Positions 17,173 to 26,470 are shown, numbered from the stretch's first letter. The stretch is 29,014 bases of DNA from DAOVIY01 sp964513365 (GCA_964513365.1 CAZEMH010000005.1:1-29014), one strand, 5' to 3'. A program made the numbers and translations. The notes: a model not told the origin generated them from the letters alone.

Positions 17173-17742
17173 ATGAATAATATAATAGGTTTGAATAAAT
17201 TTCAGCAAGCCTCGATAAATTTTAAAAAGAAACAGAAAGCTTTTACTCTTATTGAGGTTTTAATTGCTATTTCAATTTTAACTATTGGAATTCTTTCTGG
17301 TTTTATTCTTATTACCAAAGCTCTTTACAACACTGCAGTTATTCAGGACAGATTAACTGCAAGTTTTCTAGCGCAAGAAGGCGTAGAATTAGTGCGGCAG
17401 GTTAGAGACAGTAATTTTTTGAAAATAATGAATGGAGAATCTATAGAATGGAAAGATGGTTTGGCAGATGGGAGCTATATTATTGAATCAAAAGCAGGAA
17501 ATCAGCAGCCTATAACTTTAGATTCTGTTGACCCAGGAGAAGCACCTAACTTTCTTTATGATAGTGATTCCAAGATTTATAACTATACAATTGGAGAACC
17601 CACAACTTTTAACAGGGAAATCAGAATTACAAGTATAAATGATGATGAAATTCGTGTTGAGTCTATAATCAAATGGAAGACCAAAAATATAGACTTTGAT
17701 TTAATTGTCGAAGATCATCTATTTAATTGGCTGAAATTGTAA
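17173..17742 (+). CDS. Minor pilin (PilV/GspI-like)
   Basis: A 189-residue prepilin with a long basic leader ending FKKKQKA, then FTLIEVLIAISILTIGILSG. Ala rather than Gly precedes the cleavage point, which PilD tolerates in some minor pilins. FLAQEGVELVRQVRDSNFL after the helix is typical of PilV-like proteins. The leader segment FQQASINFKKKQKAFTLIEV resembles that of the next gene (FRQILMNLKKRRKAFTLIEV), suggesting they arose by duplication. It starts 4 bases after the preceding gene. Confidence 0.8.
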   Translation: MNNIIGLNKFQQASINFKKKQKAFTLIEVLIAISILTIGILSGFILITKALYNTAVIQDRLTASFLAQEGVELVRQVRDSNFLKIMNGESIEWKDGLADGSYIIESKAGNQQPITLDSVDPGEAPNFLYDSDSKIYNYTIGEPTTFNREIRITSINDDEIRVESIIKWKTKNIDFDLIVEDHLFNWLKL

Positions 17743-17753
17743 ATATATATACA

Positions 17754-18311
17754 ATGAATTTTAATAAATTCCGACAAATTTTAATGAATCTTAAAAAGAG
17801 ACGAAAAGCTTTTACTCTCATTGAAGTTTTAGTTTCAGTGGGTCTTTTTGCAATGGCTATGATAGCTCTTTCTCAGGTATATATTTCAGTCATACATTCA
17901 GAAAGAGTTGCTTATGCTCTTTTGAATAGTGAAAACAGCATCAGAAATAGTTTGGAAAGTATGGCCCGTTCTTTTAGGCTTGGAAAAAATTTTGAATGTA
18001 CTGGCAATGGAAGAAAAATTTGCTTTGAATACTTTTTGGAAGGACGTTGGCAAAAAATTTGCTATCGTCTTGATGAAACGTACGGTACTTTAGAAAAACA
18101 ATCTGAAGACGGTCCTTTTGTATCTATTTTAGATCCGGAATTAAAAGTTAATCATCTTCAATTTTATGTTAAAGGCGGTGATCCTGATTCACAAGCATTA
18201 ATAATTATTGTTATGGAAGTTTCTACACAGGTTAAGAAACAAGAATATTTATTTAATTTACAAACTGTTGTAACTCCGAGGTATTTGGGCGTAGAAATTT
18301 TAGGTGATTAG
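17754..18311 (+). CDS. Minor pilin (PilW/GspJ-like)
   Basis: A prepilin-like protein of 185 residues from the ATG at 17754. An in-frame ATG at 17727 lies inside the preceding gene and would add nine residues; 17754 is preferred because it lies after that stop. The leader ends NLKKRRKA, then FTLIEVLVSVGLFAMAMIAL. SENSIRNSLESMARSFRLGKNF fits the GspJ/PilW amphipathic helix, and a beta-rich domain with VNHLQFYV follows. It would join the other minor pilins in the tip complex. Confidence 0.8.
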   Translation: MNFNKFRQILMNLKKRRKAFTLIEVLVSVGLFAMAMIALSQVYISVIHSERVAYALLNSENSIRNSLESMARSFRLGKNFECTGNGRKICFEYFLEGRWQKICYRLDETYGTLEKQSEDGPFVSILDPELKVNHLQFYVKGGDPDSQALIIIVMEVSTQVKKQEYLFNLQTVVTPRYLGVEILGD

Positions 18312-18320
18312 AATCTAATT

Positions 18321-18707
18321 ATGAAAAACTCAAAAATACAATACACAATACACAATATACAATACAGACCATCAGGCCAGATATTTTTAATGAGTATTTT
18401 AGTTTTAGGGGCTGTAATGGCTTCAGCTTTGTTTTTAATGTCAATTTTTATCAAAGATTTTCGTCAGTCTATAGAAACATCAGAATCTATTAAAGCGTTT
18501 TATGCTGCTGATGCAGCTATGGAGTGGCAGATTTATAATGCCTTAAATGACCCAGACGCTCCTGCTCCAGTAATGAATAATCTTACTGGCACTTCCGCCG
18601 ATTATACATATCGGAATAATTTTTCTACTACTGGCAATATAAAAACAACCGGGACTTCAAAAAGAGTTAGCCGTGGACTAGAAGTTAATTTTTTATTAAC
18701 AGAATAG
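18321..18707 (+). CDS. PilX/GspK-like minor pilin assembly protein
   Basis: A 128-residue protein with an N-terminal helix GQIFLMSILVLGAVMASALF (about residues 19-38) and a downstream ESIKAFYAADAAMEWQIYNA segment, the AxxAAxxx pattern of PilX-type proteins. The first 17 residues (KNSKIQYTIHNIQYR) are encoded by a tandem A/C/T repeat at about 18331-18366. They may be part of a cleaved leader, or translation could start further in. It is the last gene of T4P block 1. Confidence 0.7.
   Translation: MKNSKIQYTIHNIQYRPSGQIFLMSILVLGAVMASALFLMSIFIKDFRQSIETSESIKAFYAADAAMEWQIYNALNDPDAPAPVMNNLTGTSADYTYRNNFSTTGNIKTTGTSKRVSRGLEVNFLLTE
18331..18366 (+). repeat. Short tandem repeat in the leader of the PilX-like gene
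   Basis: Imperfect copies of a unit close to AATACACAAT recur four times and encode the IQYTIHNIQY-like stretch. A similar low-complexity A/T run encodes the leader of the gene at 16599. Confidence 0.5.
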
Positions 18708-18764
18708 AGCGCCAATATATTAATACATATTAATAATGCTATTTATTATATTTTATGTAGTTTA

Positions 18765-18793
18765 TTGGTATAGTTTGAATCAATTCATATATT
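18765..18793 (+). promoter_or_regulatory. Putative ligA promoter
   Basis: TTGGTA (18765-18770), a 17-base spacer and TATATT (18788-18793). Initiation near 18800 would leave a leader of only about 7 bases before the ATG at 18807, and would exclude the upstream TTG at 18798. AATGCTA (18736-18742) and TAGCATT (18793-18799) form an inverted repeat around the -35. Confidence 0.5.
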
Positions 18794-18806
18794 AGCATTG
18801 TGTATT

Positions 18807-20906
18807 ATGACTAAGGAACAGGTAAAAAAAAGGATTTACAAATTAAGAGAAGAGATTAATAAATGCCGTTATGCTTACCATGTTTTAAATCAATCCATAA
18901 TATCAGATGAAGCATTGGATTCATTAAAAAAAGAACTGTTTGATTTAGAGCAGCAATATCCAGAATTTATTACTTCTGATTCTCCAACTCAAAGAGTGGG
19001 GGGAAAACCTTTAAAGAGTTTTAAAAAAGCAGAGCATAAGGTTCCAATGTTTTCATTAAATGACGCTTTTAGTGAAAAAGATATGTATGATTGGTATGAG
19101 AGGATAAAAAAGCTTCTTCCATTGTCTTCTAAAATAGATTTTTATTGCGAGTATAAATTTGATGGTTTGGCAATTTCTTTGGAATATGAAGATGGAATTT
19201 TAAAAGTTGGCTCAACCAGAGGCAATGGAAAAATAGGGGAGGATGTAACACAGAATCTTAAGACAATTGAAGCAATTCCTTTATGTTTATTAAACAAAGA
19301 AAAAATTATTGATAATTTGATTAAAGCGGGGATGAAAAAAATAGCTAATCGCTTGAAACAAAACTTTCCTCGCTATTTAGAAGTTAGGGGAGAAGTGCTT
19401 TTAGATAAAAAAGAATTCCAACGCATTAATGAAGAACGAATAAAACAAGGGCTTGGGCTTTATGCTAATCCTCGTAATGTTGCTGCTGGTTCAATAAGGC
19501 AGTTAAATCCAAAAATTACATCAAGCCGTCGTTTAGATTCTTACACATATGAATTAGTAACAGATTTAGGACAGGAAACACACGAACAAGAACATTTAAT
19601 TTTAAAAGCATTTGGTTTTAAAACCCATCATGATAATAAAAAAGCTAATTCATTAAAAGAAGTTTTTCTTATTCATGAGCAAATAAAAAAACAAAGGGAT
19701 AAATTACCCTATGAAATTGATGGAGTAGTTGTTATAGTAAATAACAAAGAATATTTTAAGAAGTTAGGAGTAGTTGGCAAAGCTCCTCGTGGGGCAATAG
19801 CATATAAATTTCCTTCAAAAGAAGCCACAACAATAGTTGAAAACATCATTATTCAGGTAGGAAGGACTGGCGTTTTGACTCCAGTAGCTATTTTAAAACC
19901 TGTTCAGATAAGCGGAGTGACTGTTACTAAAGCTACTCTTCATAACAAGGAGGAGATAAAAAGATTAGGATTAAAGATAGGAGATACTGTAATAGTGAAT
20001 AGGGCTGGCGATGTTATTCCTCAAGTTGTGAAAGTTTTAAAAGATTTACGGACTGGAAATGAAAAGAATTTTCATATGCCAAAAAAATGTCCTGTTTGCG
20101 GACATGAAGTTGAAGAAGATGATGGCGGAATATTAGTTCGTTGTTCCAATAAAAATTGTTCTGCTCGTTTTCAAGAAAAGTTATACCATTTTATTGGTAA
20201 AGGAGCATTTGATATAAAAGGCATTGGTCCAAAATTAATTAATAGGTTTTTGGATGAAGGATTGATTCAAGACGCTGCTGACTTGTTTGATTTAAAAGAA
20301 GGAGATATAGCTCCGTTAGAAAGATACGGAAAAAAATCTAGTGAAAACATTGTTTCCACAATCCAAGCAAATAAGAATATATTATTAAATCGGTTTTTAT
20401 TTGCTTTAGGGATTCTTCATATTGGAGAAGAAAATGCATTGCTTTTAGCTGAATATTTTCAAAAGAAACTTGGTTTAAATAATATTTCAATTCAAAATTT
20501 GATTAAAATTGGTTCTAATTTAAAACAAGAAGAATTGGAACAAATTGCTTCTATTGGGCCTAAAGTAAGTAAGGCAGTGTACGATTGGTTTAATGATAAA
20601 AAGAATATCAAGTTCCTTAAAAAACTTCATCAAAAAGGCATAAAATTATTATCTGTATCTGTTTCTGAAAAATATGGAAAATTAAAAAATTTGACGTTTG
20701 TTATTACCGGAGTTTTAAAATCAATGTCTCGTGAACAAGCAAAAGAAAGAATATTAGATTTAGGGGGCAAAGTAAATGAAACCATTTCTTCAAAAACAGA
20801 CTACTTGATTACAGGAGAAAATCCAGGATCTAAATATCAAAAAGCTAAAAAATTAGGCGTGAAAATTATTGATGAAAAAGAATTTTTATGGATTTTAAAG
20901 AAATAG
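18807..20906 (+). CDS. ligA: NAD-dependent DNA ligase LigA
   Basis: LigA (699 residues from the ATG at 18807) joins nicks in replication and repair using NAD. Domain order is complete. Domain Ia with RYAYHVL (about residues 21-27) is followed by the adenylation domain with catalytic Lys117 in KFDG and EVRGEV. Next come the OB fold with HNKEEIKRLGLKIGDTV and the four-Cys zinc finger CPVCGHEVEEDDGGILVRCS. The HhH repeats include DIKGIGPKLI, and the C-terminal BRCT domain begins LKNLTFVITGVLKSMSREQA. A TTG nine bases upstream is in frame, but the ATG fits LigA N-termini better. The end overlaps gatC by 19 bases. Confidence 0.96.
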   Translation: MTKEQVKKRIYKLREEINKCRYAYHVLNQSIISDEALDSLKKELFDLEQQYPEFITSDSPTQRVGGKPLKSFKKAEHKVPMFSLNDAFSEKDMYDWYERIKKLLPLSSKIDFYCEYKFDGLAISLEYEDGILKVGSTRGNGKIGEDVTQNLKTIEAIPLCLLNKEKIIDNLIKAGMKKIANRLKQNFPRYLEVRGEVLLDKKEFQRINEERIKQGLGLYANPRNVAAGSIRQLNPKITSSRRLDSYTYELVTDLGQETHEQEHLILKAFGFKTHHDNKKANSLKEVFLIHEQIKKQRDKLPYEIDGVVVIVNNKEYFKKLGVVGKAPRGAIAYKFPSKEATTIVENIIIQVGRTGVLTPVAILKPVQISGVTVTKATLHNKEEIKRLGLKIGDTVIVNRAGDVIPQVVKVLKDLRTGNEKNFHMPKKCPVCGHEVEEDDGGILVRCSNKNCSARFQEKLYHFIGKGAFDIKGIGPKLINRFLDEGLIQDAADLFDLKEGDIAPLERYGKKSSENIVSTIQANKNILLNRFLFALGILHIGEENALLLAEYFQKKLGLNNISIQNLIKIGSNLKQEELEQIASIGPKVSKAVYDWFNDKKNIKFLKKLHQKGIKLLSVSVSEKYGKLKNLTFVITGVLKSMSREQAKERILDLGGKVNETISSKTDYLITGENPGSKYQKAKKLGVKIIDEKEFLWILKK

Positions 20907-21172
20907 ATTATTTATTAGAATTAGCAAGAATGGAATTATCTTCTCAAGAAAAAGAGAAGATTGCTTTGGACCTTGAAAAAATCTTAGATTATGTAAAGCA
21001 ATTGCAAGCATTAGATACAAATGATGTAGAGCCAATGACAGGAGGTACTTTGCTGGAAAATATTTGCAGAGAAGATAAGCTTGATGAAGAAAAACAAGAT
21101 GTGAGCAGAGAATTAAAACAATCAGCTTCTAATTTAGAAAATGATTCTTTTAAAATTCCACCAATTTTTTAA
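20888..21172 (+). CDS. gatC: Asp-tRNA(Asn)/Glu-tRNA(Gln) amidotransferase subunit C
   Basis: The 94 residues have the GatC pattern: an N-terminal helix with YLLELARMELSSQEKEKIALDLEKILDYVKQL (quoted in pieces: LARMEL at 12-17, LEKILDYVKQL at about 29-39), then DTNDVEPM and a C-terminal LKQSASN tail. GatC wraps around GatA and holds GatB in the GatCAB complex, which amidates mischarged tRNAs. The ATG lies inside the end of ligA and gatA follows at once. gatB is not in the window. Confidence 0.9.
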   Translation: MDFKEIDYLLELARMELSSQEKEKIALDLEKILDYVKQLQALDTNDVEPMTGGTLLENICREDKLDEEKQDVSRELKQSASNLENDSFKIPPIF

Positions 21173-21176
21173 ATTT

Positions 21177-22580
21177 ATGATTAAGGAAATTCATAACAAA
21201 TTAATAAATAAAGAAATTACTGCCACTGAATTGATTGAGGGGTATTTTCAAACAATAAATGAAAAAGACAATCAAATCAAAGCGTTTTTAACTTTAACTA
21301 AAGATTCAGCGTTAGAGCAAGCTAAAAAAACAGATGAGAAGATTAAAAAAGGGAAAGGGATTAATGTTTTGGAGGGAATTCCTTATGCAGTAAAAGACAA
21401 TATGCTGGTTAAAGGGGTAAAAACTACTGCTGGTTCAAAGATTTTAGAAAACTATACTGCTTCCTTTGATTCAACAGTAATAAAAAAATTAAAAGAACAA
21501 GGAGCGGTTTTATTAGGAAAAACAAATATGGATGAATTTGCAATGGGATCTTCAACAGAAAACTCAGCTTTTTTTACAACAAAAAATCCGCATGATTTGG
21601 AAAGAGTGCCAGGAGGTTCTTCTGGAGGTTCAGCAGCTTCTGTGGCAAGTAAAATGTCAGTTTTTGCTTTGGGGTCAGATACAGGAGGATCAATTAGACA
21701 GCCAGCTGGTTTCTGCGGAGTTGTTGGATTTAAACCAAGTTATGGTACAGTCTCGCGCTATGGGCTTATTGCCATGGCTTCGTCATTAGATATTATCGGG
21801 CCATTTACTGAAAATGTGGAAGACGCAGAAATAGTTTTTAAAAGTATTGCAGGCAAAGATGCAATGGATTCTACTTCTCAAGATGTTTTGTCGCCATTAA
21901 ATGAAACGCAAAATATACAGAATACAGTTTTTGGTCTTCCTAAAGAATATTTTCAGGAAGGGTTGGATAATAAAATTAAGAAAACAATAGAAGGAATAAT
22001 TGAAAAAATTAAATCTCAAGGGGCAACTGTAAAAGAAGTTAACTTGCCTTCCACTCCTTATGCTTTATCTTGTTACTATATTATTATGCCCGCTGAAGTA
22101 AGTTCTAATTTAGCGCGCTTTGATGGTATTCGTTATTCCCCGATTAATGATTATTCTAATTTGCATGATATATATTTTAAAACAAGGGGACAAGGGTTTG
22201 GAGCAGAAGTGCGCAGAAGGATAGTTTTAGGAACCTATGTTTTATCAAGTGGATATTATGATGCTTATTATAAAAAAGCCCAGCAGGTGAGAAGATTAAT
22301 TGCTCAAGAATTTGATAAAGTTTTTAAAGAAGTTGATTTTCTTATTACTCCTACATCTCCAACATTCCCTTTTAAGATTGGAGAAAAAGCTGATGATCCA
22401 TTATCAATGTATCTCTCAGATATTTTTACAGTAAGCGCTAATATTGCTGGGATACCGGCAATTAATCTGCCTTGCGGTCAGGCAGATAATTTGCCTATAA
22501 ACATGCAAATTATTGGGCCATATCTTTCTGATTTTTCATTATTAAATATATCAAAAACAATTGAAAATATTATTTCATAA
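21177..22580 (+). CDS. gatA: Asp-tRNA(Asn)/Glu-tRNA(Gln) amidotransferase subunit A
   Basis: GatA (467 residues from the ATG at 21177) supplies ammonia from glutamine for tRNA-dependent amidation. The amidase-signature triad Lys, cis-Ser and Ser is visible in YAVKDN (Lys73), and in the PGGSSGGSAASV and SDTGGSIRQPA blocks. GKTNMDEFAMGSSTENSAF and GFKPSYGTVSRYG are also classic. An in-frame ATG at 21141 would overlap gatC and add 12 unrelated residues, so the later start is chosen. The stop overlaps the ATG of the next gene by one base. Confidence 0.95.
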   Translation: MIKEIHNKLINKEITATELIEGYFQTINEKDNQIKAFLTLTKDSALEQAKKTDEKIKKGKGINVLEGIPYAVKDNMLVKGVKTTAGSKILENYTASFDSTVIKKLKEQGAVLLGKTNMDEFAMGSSTENSAFFTTKNPHDLERVPGGSSGGSAASVASKMSVFALGSDTGGSIRQPAGFCGVVGFKPSYGTVSRYGLIAMASSLDIIGPFTENVEDAEIVFKSIAGKDAMDSTSQDVLSPLNETQNIQNTVFGLPKEYFQEGLDNKIKKTIEGIIEKIKSQGATVKEVNLPSTPYALSCYYIIMPAEVSSNLARFDGIRYSPINDYSNLHDIYFKTRGQGFGAEVRRRIVLGTYVLSSGYYDAYYKKAQQVRRLIAQEFDKVFKEVDFLITPTSPTFPFKIGEKADDPLSMYLSDIFTVSANIAGIPAINLPCGQADNLPINMQIIGPYLSDFSLLNISKTIENIIS

Positions 22581-23071
22581 TGACTGAATCTATTCTTATA
22601 TATTTTTTTTACTTTAAGATTTTTTGCTTTGTAATATGCTGCGGGCTATTAATTGGAACAGCTTATCTTTTTTGGAAATTGCGTTTTTTTTCTAAATATG
22701 TAGAAAAATGGCAAAATTGGTGGGGTATTGTTCCTGTTTTTTCTTTATCTGGAAAAAGCCGTAAAGAATGGAAAAAGATAAGTCAACTTTTAAAAGAACC
22801 TTATCAATCTTCATGGAAATTAGCAGTGATTAAAGCAGAAGCAGTAGTAAAGAAAACTTTAAGCTTTATGGGATATCCTGAAGATGATTTTGTGAAAAAC
22901 TTAGAGCAGTTAAAATTTAGAAATTACCAGAATTTAGATGTATTGCTTGGTCTTCATGATATCAGAGAAAGAATTATTGGAGATAAAAATTTTTCTTTAA
23001 CTCAAGACAGAGCAAAAGAGATAGTGTTTATATATAAAAAATTCTGGAATGAATTATTAAATACTTTATAA
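22580..23071 (+). CDS. Conserved-looking hypothetical membrane-anchored protein
   Basis: A 163-residue protein with one strong N-terminal membrane helix (about residues 5-33) and a soluble domain rich in Trp, Lys and Leu. Short blocks KSRKEWKKISQLL and SSWKLAVIKAEAVVKKTLSFMGYPED look like a helical domain. I recognise the general form from Patescibacteria but cannot name the family or function. It is translationally linked to gatA (one-base overlap) and followed by the tRNA promoter. No Shine-Dalgarno. Confidence 0.65.
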   Translation: MTESILIYFFYFKIFCFVICCGLLIGTAYLFWKLRFFSKYVEKWQNWWGIVPVFSLSGKSRKEWKKISQLLKEPYQSSWKLAVIKAEAVVKKTLSFMGYPEDDFVKNLEQLKFRNYQNLDVLLGLHDIRERIIGDKNFSLTQDRAKEIVFIYKKFWNELLNTL

Positions 23072-23077
23072 TAAACC

Positions 23078-23106
23078 TTGCATTTAAATCATTTTTCTTT
23101 TATAAT
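23078..23106 (+). promoter_or_regulatory. Promoter of the tRNA cluster
   Basis: TTGCAT (23078-23083), a 17-base spacer and a perfect TATAAT (23101-23106). Initiation near 23113 lies 18 bases before the initiator tRNA. Confidence 0.7.
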
Positions 23107-23130
23107 AAATTGCTTTTGAAAATTACAGAT

Positions 23131-23423
23131 CGCGGGGTGGAGAAGTAGTATCTCACGAGGCCCATGAAAATTTTGTGGCCCAGAATGGTAACGTTCTGTG
23201 GAAAACTCTCTAAATTGCCGGGAACCCCTTAAAGTAATTTATATTTTAAGGGCAATCAGCAGCCAAGCTTCTTATACTTTTAAAGTTGTAAGGATAAGGT
23301 TCAGAGACTATAATGGGAGCTCCCTTCATTAAAGAAGGGAGATGGGATAGTCCATTCCATTTGGTAACAAGTGGTAGTATTAAGAACCTCGAGACGCTGG
23401 TGCAATTCCAGCCCCCGCAACCA
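23131..23423 (+). tRNA. Initiator tRNA-fMet(CAT) interrupted by a group I intron
   Basis: Exons are 23131-23165 and 23385-23423, the latter ending in an encoded CCA. Together they give an acceptor stem CGCGGGG/CCCCGCA with the unpaired C1-A72 and an A11-U24 pair, both marks of bacterial initiator tRNA. The anticodon is CAT in a CGAGG/CCTCG stem. Odd features: position 33 is C rather than the near-universal U, the 7-base D loop (AGTAGTA) lacks the GG pair, and the T loop is TGCAATT with G at position 55. It is the only one of the four tRNA genes here that encodes its CCA end. Confidence 0.88.
23166..23384 (+). ncRNA. Group I intron in tRNA-fMet (219 nt, no ORF)
   Basis: The 5' exon ends in U (of the CAT anticodon) and pairs CCAU with GUGG inside the intron, giving the U-G wobble of P1 at the splice site. 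Conserved core elements follow in order: box P-like AAATTGCCGGGAA (23212-23224), box Q-like AATCAGCAGCC (23254-23264), and P7 GACTA/TAGTC (23306-23310 with 23348-23352). A 7-bp P8 TCCCTTC/GAAGGGA lies between the P7 strands. The last base is the conserved G (23384). Insertion is between anticodon base 36 and base 37. The core looks complete, so self-splicing is likely. No homing endonuclease gene fits within it. Confidence 0.88.
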
Positions 23424-23461
23424 CGAAGATAAAAAATACTCAATATTACGATACAGCATTT

Positions 23462-23535
23462 GCCAGGGTAGCTCAGTCGGTTAGAGCATAGCACTCATAA
23501 AGCTAAGGTCGTGGGTTCGATTCCCACCCCTGGCA
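23462..23535 (+). tRNA. tRNA with CAT anticodon (elongator Met, or Ile2)
   Basis: A complete cloverleaf: acceptor GCCAGGG/CCCTGGC with discriminator A, D stem GCTC/GAGC, T arm GTGGG-TTCGATT-CCCAC. The anticodon loop CTCATAA sits on a stem with an A31-A39 mismatch. G1-C72 excludes an initiator. Elongator Met and the lysidine-modified Ile2 cannot be told apart here. CCA is not encoded. Confidence 0.92.
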
Positions 23536-23552
23536 CTTATAAATATTAAAAT

Positions 23553-23627
23553 GGGCCGGTGGAGCAGTCTGGAGTGCTCGGATCCCTGTCACGGATCAGG
23601 TCACGGGTTCAAATCCCGTTCGGCCCG
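23553..23627 (+). tRNA. tRNA-Asp(GTC)
   Basis: Acceptor GGGCCGG/TCGGCCC with discriminator G, as in Asp tRNAs. Anticodon loop CTGTCAC on a perfect GATCC/GGATC stem; T arm ACGGG-TTCAAAT-CCCGT. CCA is not encoded. Confidence 0.95.
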
Positions 23628-23654
23628 CTAATGTTTTTTATTGTTTTCTATTTT

Positions 23655-23728
23655 GCCCTCGTAGCTCAGTGGATTAGAGCATGACACTCCTAAGGTCAGG
23701 GTCGCAGGTTCGAATCCTGCCGGGGGCA
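23655..23728 (+). tRNA. tRNA-Arg(CCT)
   Basis: Acceptor GCCCTCG/CGGGGGC with discriminator A; D stem GCTC/GAGC; anticodon loop CTCCTAA. The anticodon stem TGACA/GGTCA has an A31-G39 mismatch at its loop end, similar to the A31-A39 of the Met(CAT) gene. T arm GCAGG-TTCGAAT-CCTGC. CCA is not encoded. Confidence 0.93.
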
Positions 23729-23744
23729 CGAATATTAATTTAGG

Positions 23745-23772
23745 TTGACAAAGAAAATTTTTCCTTTATAAT
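23745..23772 (+). promoter_or_regulatory. 16S rRNA promoter
   Basis: A perfect TTGACA (23745-23750), a 16-base spacer and a perfect TATAAT (23767-23772), the strongest promoter match in the window. Initiation near 23779 leaves a leader of about 115 bases. Confidence 0.85.
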
Positions 23773-23794
23773 ATTTAGTACCTTGTTTTAAGGA

Positions 23795-23808
23795 GTTCTT
23801 TGATAACT
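23795..23808 (+). promoter_or_regulatory. boxA-like antitermination site
   Basis: GTTCTTTGATAACT closely resembles the rRNA boxA consensus TGYTCTTTGAAAAC that loads NusB/S10 and protects rRNA transcription. Its position early in the 16S leader is as expected. Confidence 0.6.
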
Positions 23809-23858
23809 TAATAGTTAGTTAAATATTTCATACTTAAATTAGAATTTAGTAGTATGGA

Positions 23859-23888
23859 ATATGTTCAATCTTTTCTGGTTATTCCAAG
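23859..23888 (+). other. 5' strand of the pre-16S processing stem
   Basis: Pairs with 25830-25859. The inner 25 positions (23864-23888 with 25830-25854) are fully paired with only two G-U pairs. It should form the RNase III stem that closes the 16S precursor. Confidence 0.85.
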
Positions 23889-23892
23889 ATTT

Positions 23893-25707
<1,815 letters not shown>

Positions 25708-25829
25708 ATAGAATTTTTTATCTGTTTTTGCAGATAAAAATATTTAGGTTGGTTCTGTCATTTGTCAATTGACAAATTTTGACAGATATGGATGTTAGTC
25801 TTACCATCCAAAAAACAAGACTAATTACA
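25708..25829 (+). other. 16S 3' trailer with three hairpins, no gene
   Basis: The spacer between the mature 16S end and the processing stem contains a perfect 10-bp hairpin (25715-25724 with 25731-25740). A longer AT-rich hairpin follows, with CTGTCA/TGACAG outer arms and TTGTCAATTGACAA inside (25755-25785). A third can form from AGTCTT/AAGACT (25796-25822). No tRNA, 23S or 5S sequence is seen. Confidence 0.6.
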
Positions 25830-25859
25830 CTTGGGATAACCAGAAAGGATTGAATATAT
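25830..25859 (+). other. 3' strand of the pre-16S processing stem
   Basis: Complement of 23859-23888. Together they enclose the entire 16S gene and nothing else, which supports a stand-alone 16S transcript. Confidence 0.85.
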
Positions 25860-25864
25860 AAAAT

Positions 25865-25894
25865 AACCTTGTTTTCTTGACAAGGTTGTTTTTT
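25865..25894 (+). terminator. Intrinsic terminator of the 16S transcript
   Basis: AACCTTG/CAAGGTT, a 7-bp stem (25865-25871 with 25881-25887) with a 9-base loop, followed by GTTTTTTATTTTA. Confidence 0.8.
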
Positions 25895-25973
25895 ATTTTA
25901 TGGTTTGTTATACTTTAAGTATAATTATTAAAATATTTTTTTTAAAAATTGGGATAATATAAAATTAATTTTT

Positions 25974-26390
25974 ATGAATAACAAGCCAACAATTTTATTA
26001 GTAGAGGATGATCCTTTCTTGAGCAGTGTTTTAAGAATGAAATTAGAAAAGGAATCATTTAAAGTTGTTAGAGCTGCGGACGGTGAGGAGGCATTAAATT
26101 TTTTAACAGAACAAAGCGTAAAACCTGATTTAATTCTTTTAGATTTAATTTTACCTAAAAAGAATGGATTTGAAGTTTTGGAAACAATTCGCCAAGATCC
26201 TCTTTTAGAAAAACTTCCAGTTATTATTATTTCTAATTTAGGGCAGCCTTCTGATATAGAAAGAGGCAAGGCATTAGGAGTTATAGATTATTTTATAAAA
26301 GCCCGTCTTTCTGTGGAAGAATTAGTAAACAAAGTGAAAAAACAAACAAAAGCAACTGGAGAATCTCAGCAGCAGGAGCAAGCTTCTTGA
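25974..26390 (+). CDS. CheY-like response regulator, receiver domain only
   Basis: A 138-residue receiver with the acidic pair in LLVEDDPFL (Glu11-Asp13), phospho-acceptor Asp57 in LILLDLILPKKNG, a Ser in IIISN at the switch position, and the conserved Lys in FIKA. There is no output domain; the last 15 residues are a Gln/Glu-rich tail. Single-domain regulators of this kind next to pil genes (PilG/PilH type) modulate pilus motors. No histidine kinase is in the window. A promoter is not clear; the stop codon overlaps the -35 of the next gene. Confidence 0.9.
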   Translation: MNNKPTILLVEDDPFLSSVLRMKLEKESFKVVRAADGEEALNFLTEQSVKPDLILLDLILPKKNGFEVLETIRQDPLLEKLPVIIISNLGQPSDIERGKALGVIDYFIKARLSVEELVNKVKKQTKATGESQQQEQAS

Positions 26391-26415
26391 CAATAAAAAT
26401 TTTATTTTTTATACT
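26387..26415 (+). promoter_or_regulatory. Promoter of the second pilin gene
   Basis: A perfect TTGACA (26387-26392, overlapping the stop codon of the response regulator), a 17-base spacer and TATACT (26410-26415). Initiation near 26422 gives a leader of about 50 bases. Confidence 0.75.
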
Positions 26416-26470
26416 CTCTATATAATTAGAGAAACAAAAAGGTCGAAATTCAAACAATTAATAAATTAAA

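Noticed and set aside
18798..18806. TTG start for ligA at 18798
   Set aside because: It would add only Met-Cys-Ile, and the predicted transcription start near 18800 leaves it outside the mRNA.
25708..25829. A third group I intron hiding the true 16S 3' end
   Set aside because: No P7 motif pair (GACT/AGTCC type) and no downstream CCTCC or GGATCACC were found; only simple hairpins are seen.
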